NCBI GenBank assembly: GCA_003667245.1
Contig: RCNN01000230.1
Span: forward strand, 1-43,227
From: Heterostelium multicystogenum
Taxonomy: Eukaryota; Evosea; Eumycetozoa; Acytosteliales; Acytosteliaceae
DNA: 43,227 bases
Direction of reading: 5' to 3'
This document shows positions 26,701 to 37,411 of the stretch, in pieces. A model generated the notes under the pieces. The model was not told where the DNA came from. It did no database searches and saw only the letters and a list, made by a program, of their open reading frames with translations. A program made the position numbers and the translations under genes. Position 1 is the first letter of the stretch, and each line of letters starts with the position of its first letter.

Positions 26701-27864
26701 AAGATAGTCATTGACTACACTATGTTTGACAGTGAAGTAGTTCCTTCTTTGATAGCCAATGGTAAACTCGAAGAAAAGATCAACAGTTGCTCAAAGATGA
26801 ATAAGATTGGTCGTACTTTACTTATCACTGGTCAAACTGGTATTGCAATGGTCATTCTCAGATGGATCATTGACAACAATCCAATTGGACTCAGAGATGT
26901 AATCGTCCTTTCAAGATCCCAATTGAAGTGGGAGCTCCAATTCCTGATTAATCAACTTAAGCACTCTGGAAGCAGTATTCGTATCCACTACTCATCAGTG
27001 GACGTCAGCGAATACAGTAAACTAGAACAAGCAGTCAATTCAGTCTATGATTCAGACTCGACCATCGCCCAAGTATCATCAGTTATCCACTTTGCAACTG
27101 TATATGACTACACTGAGCCACAGTCTATTTCACCAGACACCCTCTCTGGTACCCACAACGCCAAGGCTGTAGGTGCATACAATCTCCATACCCTCTTTGA
27201 GAATAAGGGATGGAAGTTGAACTCTTTCATCTTATTCAGTTCGGTCTTTTCCATTCTGGGATCATCGAACCAATCTGCTTATACATCTGCAAACTCAGTA
27301 CTTGATGGACTTGCACAATACCGTAGAAGCCAAGGCTTGAGTGGCCTTTCTGTGTCTTGGGGTGCCTTGGGCGGAGGTGGTGAGGTGGCCAACAACAAAT
27401 CAGTTTCTGCCTTCCTCAAACTCATAGGTTTCGAATTAGTTTCAGTTTCCTATATCCTCGGTGGTATGAAATTGTTCTTAAACGAAGCTATTGAGGATCC
27501 ACATCTTATTCTAGTTGAAATGACCTACAAGTCGCTCTTTGAGCAATACAGACTTTTAAGAACTAAATTGGAGCACATCTCGAGGGAGGAAGATATTGAC
27601 TTTGAAGTAGCCCAACCACTACTTCCAACCAATCCAGTGGCAACACTGTCTTCGACATGGTTGCAACCAAAGTTGCTGATCTTCTTTCAGTCAGCCAAAA
27701 CAAACTGAATCCAGACACCCATCTCAAGGACTATGGTATCGACTCTTTATTGACAGTACAACTCAAAAATTGGATACAAAAAGGAATTCAATATCACAAA
27801 CATTACAACCAAACAAATTACCAATAGTTCAATTAATGCTTTGATTCAATCTATTAAAGTCTAA
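20774..27864 (+). CDS. reducing type I iterative polyketide synthase
   Basis: Exons 20774-21452, 21544-22208 and 22281-27864, about 2,310 residues. Domains in order: KS with catalytic Cys184 (DTACSSS), His321 (VEAHGTGTP) and His361 ([10 protein letters not shown]); AT with the GHSFGE nucleophile Ser (about 22858); DH with [12 protein letters not shown] (His about 23834) and the later LDSCAQG Asp; a degenerate methyltransferase-like segment (about 24800-25100); ER (about 25800-26740); KR (about 26810-27400) with SAYTSAN; and ACP with phosphopantetheine Ser in DYGIDSLL (27744-27746). No thioesterase or reductase follows, so release must use another route. Fully reducing PKSs of this type make reduced, fatty-acid-like chains. 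Frameshifts are inferred at about 22650 (T6), 23390, 24150, 27635 and 27780 (A5); conserved sequence continues across each. Confidence 0.96.
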
Positions 27865-27889
27865 ATAAATCATCTCTATTTTCTATTTA

Positions 27890-28825
27890 TTATTCAACAT
27901 GCTTATCATTGTCTATGAATTGTTTAATCATTAAATAAGATGATTGGAATTGTTTATTGTTCTCAAATAACTTTCTCATATTAAAACCTGACTCTGAAGA
28001 AATGTTAGAGAGGAGTAAGTTTTATGTCTGTTCCAATTAAAATATAAACTTGATACATACTTTCTAATAATTGTTTGGCTGTACTTAGAGATAATCCAGG
28101 CATAGATAATAACAACTTTGTTTTAGTTTTATTAGATACCAAATTCTCATACTAAATAAAAATTAATAACCATCATAATAAAATCAAAGGATAATTGTTA
28201 AGTTTATCTGTATGAATACTCACTTGTTTACTAACTTTTTCCTTCATTTCCAACTCAAACTCAAAGGTATTATATTTTAGGATGTCAAGCATTATATCTA
28301 CACATTCAAATGCTTGATTTGCCATTAATATCCTAGTGTCACTCTTGAAACTGATACTTCTTTGAAATCTTTCAAATAATAACATTGATCTTGAATCAAT
28401 GGATACTTTTTTGAAATCAATAATAACATATCTTGGGAATAAGAGATAACAAGAATTAATATCAAGAATGGAATCCAAGATATATGTTGTAGCCATTGAT
28501 AACTATGATGATTTACCCATGTTTAAAATGATTAATATATTCAGATACCATAACTTTTATTTCTTTGAAAATCATCTTCTATCTCATTGATACCTATAAC
28601 TATCATTATGATGACTATCAAACTAAAGTTCATTTGGTGATATTATTGTGACCAACTCACTATGATTTCTTACCTATGAATTGGTTTAAAAGAATCAAAT
28701 CTATAATGACACTGTATCTCTTCGAAAGGCTTTACAACAACATTAAACAACGATTTAAATCTATTGCTAATTTGGTTGTTTACTTGATCATGAGATATTT
28801 CTAATGTATGTTGTTTGCTAAACAT
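27890..28825 (-). CDS. small ERCC4-like / helix-hairpin-helix protein, FAAP24-like
   Basis: The well-supported part has three exons, 28496-28224, 28151-28061 and 27993-27890, which join in frame to 155 codons plus stop. It shows a beta-strand/helix region (YVIIDFKKVSIDSR, MLLFERFQRSI) then SMPGLSLSTAKQLLEKSG, a helix-hairpin-helix pattern as in the C-terminal domain of ERCC1/FAAP24. A possible first exon is 28825-28674 (MFSKQHTLEISH), but its join to the 28496 exon is unresolved; stops intervene, so another exon or an indel is needed. By analogy FAAP24 pairs with FANCM in DNA crosslink repair, while other ERCC4-like pairs act in meiosis. The assignment is from motif memory and weak. The stop is only 26 bp from the PKS stop on the other strand. 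Confidence 0.48.
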
Positions 28826-28844
28826 TTCCCTTTTGACAAACTAC

Positions 28845-28862
28845 CTATCTATCTATCTATCG
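28845..28862 (+). repeat. (TATC)n microsatellite
   Basis: About four TATC/CTAT units just upstream of the small ERCC4-like gene. Confidence 0.8.
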
Positions 28863-28908
28863 ATCTTGGACAGAGATATAGGTAGATATAAACAAGTTGA
28901 AGTTGAAG

Positions 28909-28930
28909 TAATAATAATAATAATAATAAA
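28909..28930 (+). repeat. (ATA)n trinucleotide repeat
   Basis: About seven TAA/ATA units in the spacer upstream of the ERCC4-like gene and downstream of prpD. Confidence 0.85.
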
Positions 28931-29011
28931 ATATCAATATTGTAGTTGTATACGATTGTATGTGTATAAGTGATGAGTTAAATATTTTTTTATTTAGAAA
29001 TTACAAAAAGA

Positions 29012-30453
29012 TTAACAAAATCGTTTGACAGTGGTTGAACCAAAAGCAGTCTTGTCGTTGTAGATTTGTTTGATTCTCTCAACGTTGGTGGCTGATAATT
29101 TGTTGATTCTTGATGGCGTTGAAGAACTTTTCGTTGAGCAATGGGATGGCCTCGGAACGACGTCTACGATGTCCAATTGGGTATTCAACTTCAACGAGCT
29201 CCGACTTGGTACCGTCGGTGTATGTTACTTGGATGGCATTGGCAATGCTACGCTTGTTGGCGTCTAAGTAGTCGGCTGAGTATTGCTTGTTCTCAACGCA
29301 TGTCATCTTGGCACGCAACTGGTCGATAACGCTCATCCTTCAAGGCAACCTCGTCCTCGTAGTGAGAGGCCTCCAAGTCACCATAGATCATACCGATAGC
29401 AGTCATGTATTTGGATGCAGTGATCACGGTCAGCTGGATTCTTGAGCTCTCCCTTCTTGTCGATGATACGAATGGCAGACTCGTGGGTGGTGATGGTGAT
29501 CGATTGTACTTGATCCAACTTCTTGGAGATCTCTGGGTGCAAACTTGATACCACACTCGGACAGCAGTTTGTGCGTGGTACTCGGCTGGGTAGCTGACCT
29601 TGAATAAAACGTGCCTCCATAACGTATGATTCATATGGACGAGTGAATTTAAAGGCGTTACCCTTGAAAGCAACATCATAGAATCCCCATCCTTTTTGTG
29701 GTCAAGACCGATGGGTATCCCATCTCACCTTTGAGTGAGAAGAGTGCAAGACGGACAGCACGTGAGGTGGCATCTCCGGCGGCCCATGACTTTCTGCTTC
29801 CGGTGTTGGGGAAGTGACGGTAGGTACGTAGGGATTGTCCATCAAGCCAGGCATTGCTGACGGCGGCCATGATTTGCTCACGGTTTCCACCAAGGAGATG
29901 GGTGACGACAGCAGTGGAAGCAACCTTGACAAGGACGACATGGTCGAGACCAACACGATTGAAACTGTTCTCAAGAGCAATGACACCTTGGATCTCATAA
30001 GCCTTGATAAGAGCAATAAGGACGTCACGCATAGTGAGTGCTGGCTTTCCTTCCTTGACATTGAGAGTGGAACGGTACTCAGCGGCAGCGAGAATACCAC
30101 CGAGATTGTCAGAGGGATGTCCCACTCCATACCCAACCAGGTATCGTTGAAATCGAGCCAACGATTCATGCAACCAATGTTGAAGGCGGCGGTGATTGGA
30201 TCGAGAACATAGTCAGTTTCCTGGAACGTGGCATCCGTTTGGTACGACGGTTCCCTCGACGACTGGACCCATCAACTTGGTGCACTCCTTGAAGTCAAGA
30301 GCGAGGAATCCACAACCGATAGCATCGAACAAAGTGTACTGGGGCAGTGGTGAAAGCCTCATCTGAGGTGGGTGTGTAGTTGATTACATAATCAGCAATG
30401 TCTTGGATGACTTGATCCCACTCTTGATTTGTCTTTACAATTGTATGTGTCAT
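29012..30453 (-). CDS. prpD: 2-methylcitrate dehydratase (PrpD/MmgE family)
   Basis: Minus-strand gene of about 480 residues starting [14 protein letters not shown] (ATG at 30453; an in-frame ATG at 30528 is possible). Family hallmarks in order: [87 protein letters not shown] and [11 protein letters not shown]. PrpD dehydrates 2-methylcitrate in the methylcitrate cycle that clears propionyl-CoA; in eukaryotes this is usually mitochondrial. At least six frame switches are inferred, for example near 30345 (GGGG), 30220, 30118, 29695 (A5) and several between 29600 and 29100. Conserved sequence resumes each time, so I favour sequencing error over a pseudogene. The coding DNA is more GC-rich than its neighbours, suggesting high expression. 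Confidence 0.93.
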
Positions 30454-31728
30454 GACTGTCTTATCTTTCTCTGTCAAATTTTTAAATTGGTGAATGAAAG
30501 ATGACTCAATCATCATCAAATTAAACAACTGTGTTCAAAAGTGTAAAAAATTAATCAAATTTTATCATAAATATCTGGTTCCTTTGATCCACTTTTAAAA
30601 ATCCCGTGTATCGTGCAAATGAGATAAAAAAAATGATTCACCATTTGCATTGTCTGCTTATAATACTCTAATGATCTGTAAGAATAAACAGAAGTTTCAA
30701 GACTATGATCTTTTGACCTTATATTAAAGGATCTCATTGGAGAGTACTCAGCTGTATTTCTTGATGACGCTACTATAGTTTTGAAATGATGGTATTTATA
30801 TGAAAATTTATTATTTCATTCTATGTTTAAATGAAATAACATATAGATATTCATAGAAACAACTTCTATCTGTTGAGAGAAATTGACAGTTTGTTTTTAT
30901 TTTTATTTTAATTAAAGAAGGTTTGTACAGCTCAGCTATCTCTAGCAATCAGATATGCGATACAGCCCGAAGACCAAATCAATCTGACTCCCTTTTAGGA
31001 CGAGGGTCTCTATATAACATCATAGCTGCATATAATATACTTAAATTATGTTATAGATATGATTTGTTTGATCTCGATTCAACCTTTTTGTAAACGAGCC
31101 AATCTTTTGCAGTGATGGGAGATTTCTTGTTTGGAAATTTTTTCAAACGACCGAGTGACATTAGTTAAACAAGTTTCGTACTTCATTTTTTTAATACTAT
31201 GTGATTTTGATGATTTTATCTCAACTCAATATATCTAATAATACTAAGATCAAAATTCAAGTAATAATAAAATATTATAATCAATTTGATTATAGACTTC
31301 AATACTTGATTTATAATACTTGTTAATCGAAAACAAAATATAAAAAGTATATTGTGATGTTCTGAACTCATATATATATGAGCATATATATTATATCTCC
31401 TAATACAACAACTTGTTATTGAGTATGATCAGATTTATCAAACATGATTGTTACTTAATAAAGATATTGAGGTATGATGAATTTCCTGAAAAAAACGAAT
31501 AAACAATTAGATGTTGTTGATTATTTTCAGTTTTTGCAATGTAATTCTTTAGGTATTCGCAGATTGGAACCTCTAGAACAATAAATCACATAATCAATCA
31601 ATCAACCCACCTCATTGCTAAATTGTTAACGTTTTGAGGCGTGATAACTCATCATCCTCATCTTTACTAATAGCCCATTCAAATCAGTCAGTCAGTCTTC
31701 TTACATCAGGATTTTGAAGTAGTAAGCA
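30454..31728. other. divergent intergenic region between prpD and sco1
   Basis: No supported protein gene. The 60-residue minus frame at 30555-30737 looks like chance. A GC-richer island at about 30927-31015, with a CCCT/AGGG hairpin possibility, stands out from the AT background. Confidence 0.55.
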
Positions 31729-32935
31729 ATGAATAAACTCTCGAAATTAAATCGTATCCTCCTTCCCAAAACAACAGTTTTTCAGACCAAGAATGCCCCA
31801 CCATAGCTTGATCAACAAACAGTGCTTTAATTAAATAGATTTGTCTACTCCCCTCGGATCTGGACATGGGTTCATTCACCTTTGTTGTCCTATAACATTG
31901 TCGACTCATTCACTATTCAGAAGAAATTACACTACAACTGAGGCCATCTCAACAAAATAACAAGCAACAACAAAATACAGAGAGCAACAACAACACAAAG
32001 CCTGAAAATGTAGAAGTCAAAGATACTAAGAATCAACAAGAAAGCCATACCCGTATGTATTGATTCATTACATCCACAGATCATCATCAACATATTGATT
32101 TATCATTTCTTTTCAATACTTTAGCAAAAGAGACAAATTACATTTGCTAGTTTGGTTGTTGCTTTATTGTTTGGTGGTGCTGGTTGGTTATATTATGATC
32201 ACTTAATGGTCCAAAAGAGAGAAAAAGAGTATGTTTCTTTGATTGTTTTGGTAGCGCTCTAATTGCTACTTGACTAGATTTGGTTGGTGGCTTTTCATTA
32301 AAATTCTAATACACAATCTATCATTCTAAAGTTAAACAAATTGAAACATATGGATCAAGTTCAATCGGTGGATCATTTTCTTTGGTTGATGAGAATGGTA
32401 AGCCTGTCTCTGATTTGGACTTTAGAGGAAAGTATTTTTTGTTGTACTTTTGGATTCACCTATTGCCCAGACGCAATGTCCAGCAGAGTTGGACAAGATG
32501 ACCGTTGTTTTTGAACAATCTCGAGAAATATAATTTGCTAGACTCAATTGTACCAGTATTCATTACTATCGACCCATGGAGAGACACAGTTGAGCAAATC
32601 AAGACATACATTCAGGAGTTCCATCCAAAGTTCCGTGGACTCACTGGAACTCCAGAGCAAATTACCAAGCTCGCCAAGAGCTACCGTGTATTCATCAGCA
32701 AGGCCGGTAAAGGTGATTCATATCTCGTTGATCACACCATCATTGAATATCTGATTGGAACCAGATGGCAAATTCATCGAATTTCTACGGTTCAAACTTG
32801 ACATCTGACCAAGTCACCATGAAGATTGTCGAACGTATGGCCAACAAAGGTTTAGGTGGTGCCAACACAGGAGAAATCACTAGAGAGAAGAGTATGATCG
32901 ACAAGATTATAGGAATCTTCACTCCAAGCAAATAA
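31729..32935 (+). CDS. sco1: SCO1/SenC-type mitochondrial copper chaperone for cytochrome c oxidase
   Basis: Exons about 31729-32052, 32125-32228 and 32332-32935, roughly 340 residues. The N-terminus MNKLSKLNRILLPKTTVFQ is basic and Ser/Thr-containing, like a mitochondrial presequence. A Gln/Asn-rich linker follows, then one membrane helix (FASLVVALLFGGAGWLYY) and the thioredoxin-like SCO domain. That domain has GGSFSLVDENG, the copper-binding CPDxCPAEL motif (about 32463-32485, broken by one extra base), FITIDPWRDT, GLTGTPEQI and the metal-ligand His in VDHTIIEYLIG. By family it delivers copper to the CuA site of COX2 in the inner membrane. Frameshifts are inferred near 31795, around the exon 1/2 and 2/3 joins, near 32450-32475, and near 32760. 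Its stop lies 66 bp from the stop of the convergent helix-repeat gene. Confidence 0.9.
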
Positions 32936-33001
32936 ATTAGGGTATATATAAATTACAAGGTTTTTATTGGGATATTTATGATGTTGCTAGCTTTTGTTGC
33001 T

Positions 33002-36000
33002 CTATGATAATAATAAGTTAAAAAGAATGGTGATATACAAATATTGTTTGATCGATGTCTCAATGTCACGGATATTATTCTTGGTCTGTCTTGATGTCTC
33101 GTGTAGTATGGTACGTGTGCTCTGGAACGATGATTCCAAGGTGTTCAATTCCTTTGTAAGGCTCTTGAAAATATCGCACCATCTCTTTTGTATTTGTAAA
33201 TGAGAGTCAGAGTTCTTTGCTGCGAAGATGTTTTTTCTCTTGGGCTGTTGTCAAAATGATAGGTATAAGTATGAATGCTCAAGCTCAGTTTTGTCGTTGT
33301 ACACTTACAGTGGGTCCATGAGATCTGAATATTGTGCAACTTGTTTTGGGTCCAAAAACTCTTTGTCTTCACGTGGAGTTGTTGGTTGTGATATCGATGA
33401 GGAGGTGGTGTTGGGTGATGATCCTTTACTGCTGAGAGTTAGTTTATCGTCATCATTCATAAGGAACTGTAGAATTGGCAATGGGATATCTGATTTCGAA
33501 AAGGATTTCTTTCTATTTGGTACTGTTGAAGTGGGTGCCAGGTTTGTTGGTAGTTTTATGGGAGGAACAGCTCCAGAGCCAGATGCCTGGTTAGATGAAG
33601 AAGGGATAGGTGGTTTCTTTGAAGTAACTAGATTGACAATAGCTTGCAAAGGATTAGACGATGATGATGATGTTGTTGTTGCAGTTGATTCGACTGACTT
33701 ATGACTGTCATTTTGACTGTGGTCCGACTTCATGAGAGATGGTATTCTCTGACTCGGTTTCATCGTCAGAATCTTCATCATCTTCATCATCTTCACCAGA
33801 AACAATCTTTGATATGGTTTCATGTTTCTTTGGTGGAGTTTGTTGTTGGTTGCTCAGACAATTTCCTCTCCTCAGCCAATTTAATTTCTTCTGCGACACG
33901 CTCTGCAGCCAATCTCTCTATTTCAGCAATATGTTTAAGCTTCTTCTTCTAATCTCTTTTGTTCAGTTTCTTCGGCCACTCTCCTTTCTTCAGCAATGCG
34001 TTTATCTTCAACTTCCTCTGCTAATCTCTTCTCTTCTGCAATAAGCTTGGCTTCAGCCTCCTCTGCTAATCTTTTTTGCTCAGCTTCTTCTGCTAATCTT
34101 TTCTCTTCAGCAATGCGTTTAGCTTCAGCTTCCTCTGCCAATCTCTTTTGTTCAGCTTCTTCTGCGAGTCTCTTCTCTTCTGCAATGCGTTTTTGCTTCA
34201 GCTTCCTCTGCCAATCTCTTCTCTTCAGCAATTCTTTTGGCTTCAGCTTCTTTCTGCTAATCTCTTTTGTTCTACTTTTTCTGCAACACGTTTGGCTTCA
34301 GCTTCCTCTGCTAATCTCTTTCTCTTCTGCAATGCGTTTTGCTTCAGCTTCCTCTGCCAATCTCTTTCTTCTTCAATTCTTTTGGTCTCAGCTTCCTCTG
34401 CTATTCTCTTCTCTTCTGCAATACGTTTGGCCTCAGCTTCTTCAGCCAATCTCTTTCTCTTCTGCAATACGTTTGGCTTCAGCTTCTTCTGCAAGTCTCT
34501 TCTCCTCGGCAATTCTTTTGGCTTCTGCTTCCTCTGCCAATCTCTTTTTGTTCAGCCTCTTTTGCAAGTCTCTTCTCTTCTGCAATGCGTTTGGCTTCAG
34601 TTTCCTCTGCCAATCTCTTTTCTTCTGCAAGTCTTTTGGCTTCTGCTTCTTCTGCAAGTCTCTTTTCTTCGGCAACTCGATGGCTTCCTCCTCTGCCAAC
34701 CTCTTCTCTTCTGCAATTCTTTTGGCTTCTGCTTCTTCTGCTAGTCTCTTTTGTTCTGCTTCTTCAGCAATACGTTTGGCTTCTGCTTCCTCTGCTAGCC
34801 TTTTCTCTTCAGCAATACGTTTGGCTTCTGCTTCTTCAGCTAATCTCTTTTCTTCTGCAATTCTTTTGGCCTCTGCTTCTTCTGCCAATCTCTTCTCTTC
34901 AGCAATGCGTTTGGCGTCAGCTTCCTCTGCTAATCTCTTTTCTTCTGCTAATCTTTTTTGCTCTGCCTCCTCTGCTAATCTCTTTTGCTCTGCTTTCTTC
35001 AGCTAATCTCTTCTCTTCTGCAATACGCTTGGCTTCAGCTTCTTCGGCCAATCTCTTTTCTTCTTCAATTCTTTTGCCTCTGCTTCCTCTGCCAATCTCT
35101 TTTCTTCTGCAATACGTTTGGCCTCAGCTTCTTCTGCTAATCTCTTTTCTTCTGCAATTCTTTTGGCCTCAGCTTCTTTCTGAAAGTCTCTTCTCCTCGG
35201 CAATTCTTTTGGCTTCAGCTTCTTCTTCCAATCTCTTTTGCTCTGCTTCCTGTGCAAGTCTCTTCTCTTCTGCAATGCGTTTGGCTTCAGCTTCTTCAGC
35301 CAATCTCTTCTCTTCTGCAATTCTTTTGACTTCAGCTTCTTCTGCTAGTCTCTTTTGTTCAGCTTCTTCAGCAATACGTTTGGCTTCATCTTCCTCTGCC
35401 AATCTCTTTTCTTCTGCAATACGTTTAGCTTCTTCTGCTAATCTTTTCTCTTCTGAAATACGCTGGGCTTCTGCTTCTTCTGCTAGTCTTTTCTCTTCTG
35501 CAATTCTTTTGGCCTCTGCCTCCTCTGCCAATCTTTTTTGTTCAACTTCTTCTGCTAATCTCTTCTCTTCTTCAATACGCTTGGCCTCTGCTTCCTCTGC
35601 TAATCTCTTCTGTTTCAGCTTCTTCTGCCAATCTCTTTTCTTCTTCAATTCTTTTGGATTCAGCTTCCTCTGCTAATCTCTTCTCTTCTGCAATGCGTTT
35701 GGCTTCAGCTTCCTCTGCCAATCTTTTTTGCTCAGCCTCTTCTGCAAGTCTCTTCTCCTCGGCAATACGTTTAGCTTCAACTTCTTCTGCAATTCTTTTT
35801 GACTCTGCCTCCTCTGCTAACCGCTTTTGTTCTGCTTCTTCAGCCAATCTTTTTAGTTCTAGTGCCTCACCTTCTTGATTGACGAACACATTATTTACAA
35901 TGACATCGTTTGTTGTTGAGTCAGGAGATAGAGGAAAAAAATCACTATTTTGGGGCTCCTCCTTATTAACGACAACTTCGTGTTCCAAGATGAAATCTGA

Positions 36001-36264
36001 GAGAATATTTCCAATTGCTTGCTCATCAGCATCGTATTCCTCCTCAACATACTCCTCGTACTCTTCATATTCTTCAGGAGCAGGCTCGGCCTCCTCTTCC
36101 TCCTCCTCATCATAGTCCTCTTCATCATCCTCACCTTGGACAACTCTACTATTATTGACCTGAGTATTTACAACGATTGGCTCGTCTTCTTCGTCGTCAT
36201 AGTCATCGTCTTCTTCACTATCTTCACCTTGAACTATTTTAGAATGTGGTGGTGCTTTTGACAT
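33002..36264 (-). CDS. tail-anchored protein with long E/K/R/A charged-helix repeat
   Basis: Starts at the ATG at 36264. The N-terminus is acidic with two copies of a [KR][IV]VQGED motif (residues 9-15 and 40-46), each followed by an Asp/Glu run. From about 35860 to 33900 it is built from KRLAEEAEA-like 9-residue and KRIAEE-like 6-residue units, forming an uninterrupted charged helix. A third KIVSGED plus acidic run is at 33789-33809, then a Ser/Thr/Pro/Asn-rich linker and SKKPPIPSSSNQ-type sequence. After one intron (donor near 33305) the last exon gives a coiled coil (LNTLESSFQSTRTILHETSR) and ends QYLYITILFNLLLS, a hydrophobic tail. That suggests tail anchoring in a membrane with the helix in the cytosol. 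I know no named family. Many frame switches occur inside the repeat. The open frames on the plus strand here are shadows. Confidence 0.84.
33900..35860 (-). repeat. 18/27-bp coding tandem repeat (KRIAEE / KRLAEEAEA units)
   Basis: About 1.9 kb of imperfect tandem repeats; each unit reads KR[IL]AEE with or without an added AE[AQ]. The plus strand shows the matching pattern of alternating TCTTCTGC-like and CAATACGTTTGGC-like blocks. Repeat DNA of this sort is prone to misassembly and to length variation between strains. Confidence 0.92.
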
Positions 36265-37411
36265 TGTGTGTTTGTTTTATCTTAAAATCACACCCAATAG
36301 CTCTAATAAGAATGAACCAATCAATGAATGACCCTGGTACGTATGATATGATATGCTATACTATGCTATGTTTCTCAGAATGAATGTGTGATTTATAGTG
36401 GATAGAATAGGATAATAGTATAATAGTATTCTAGAATATAATATGAATGTTGTACCAATATAATATTAAATATGCCTAATATTAATATTATTCATGGGTG
36501 GATATGTGGTGTTGGAAATTGTTGGAAACCTTGTTTCAAATTTCAACATGCATGATTGAATTTGGGATGCTGAAAAAAACTTCTAAAAATCTGGAAAATA
36601 AAAGAAAAATCCAATGAAACTTTATGCAAACTCTTAAGAAACTTCAAAAGCAAAGACAACTCCCACCTTCATTACATCATCATCATCAATCATTAAAAAA
36701 TAAATAGTGTATAATTATTCTCATTATTACTTATTTATGAAGTGGATCAAATTATTATAATACTCTATCTAAATACACAGCAACAAAATTTAATTCTATT
36801 CTAAAAACCTTCTATTTATTGATAAAGATAGTGGAGTCATTCAAACACTAACTACTCAGTCATGGGTTTGTTTACTTTGGCTAACTAATTGGGTTTTTAT
36901 TATAATCATTTAATTTACAATTTATTTTTTAAGAAGTTTTGTTGATAAGTTCATAAACTTTAATAATAGTCAGATATATACAAATAAAGTTTGAAGGATC
37001 AATATTGAACACTAAAATTATATAGGAATTATAGGTTAAGTTGATGGTTTTTAATATAGAAAATCCATCATAACAATAGGATGGTGTTGGATCTATCTTG
37101 ACAATCTTGGATAGAGTGAGATTAGATGGATATGGAAAGTAATCACTATGAATTTATATAGAAAAAACCCTACATCACAATAGCCCAATACTAATCAAGT
37201 AATGGAACACCAAGGAAACATATGTGACTGACACAACAGATCTATTGACACTCCAACATGGGTTCTATTAGATTGGAGTTGTTGAAGGAATGTGTTCATT
37301 ACCATTCGTTCGGAAAAAACAAAAAAAACAACAAAAAAAATCTAAATATGAATAATAGAGTATTTTTGTATTTAGCACGAATATTTATTTATTTTAGCAA
37401 GTACCCACTGA

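Noticed and set aside
29835..30212. 125-codon plus-strand frame
   Set aside because: Antisense to the best-conserved part of prpD.
29012..30453. prpD as a pseudogene
   Set aside because: Many frame breaks, but all family motifs are intact and breaks sit mostly at homopolymers, as in other genes here.
31706..31909. 67-codon minus-strand frame
   Set aside because: Overlaps the sco1 mitochondrial presequence region and has no recognisable features.
33228..33704. 158-codon plus-strand frame
   Set aside because: Antisense to the Ser/Thr-rich linker of the helix-repeat gene; composition is the mirror of that linker.
33996..35676. Long plus-strand open frames (336 and 445 codons), Ser/Ala/Leu/Phe-rich
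   Set aside because: They are exact antisense shadows of the KRIAEE/KRLAEEAEA coding repeat and have no start context or family features.
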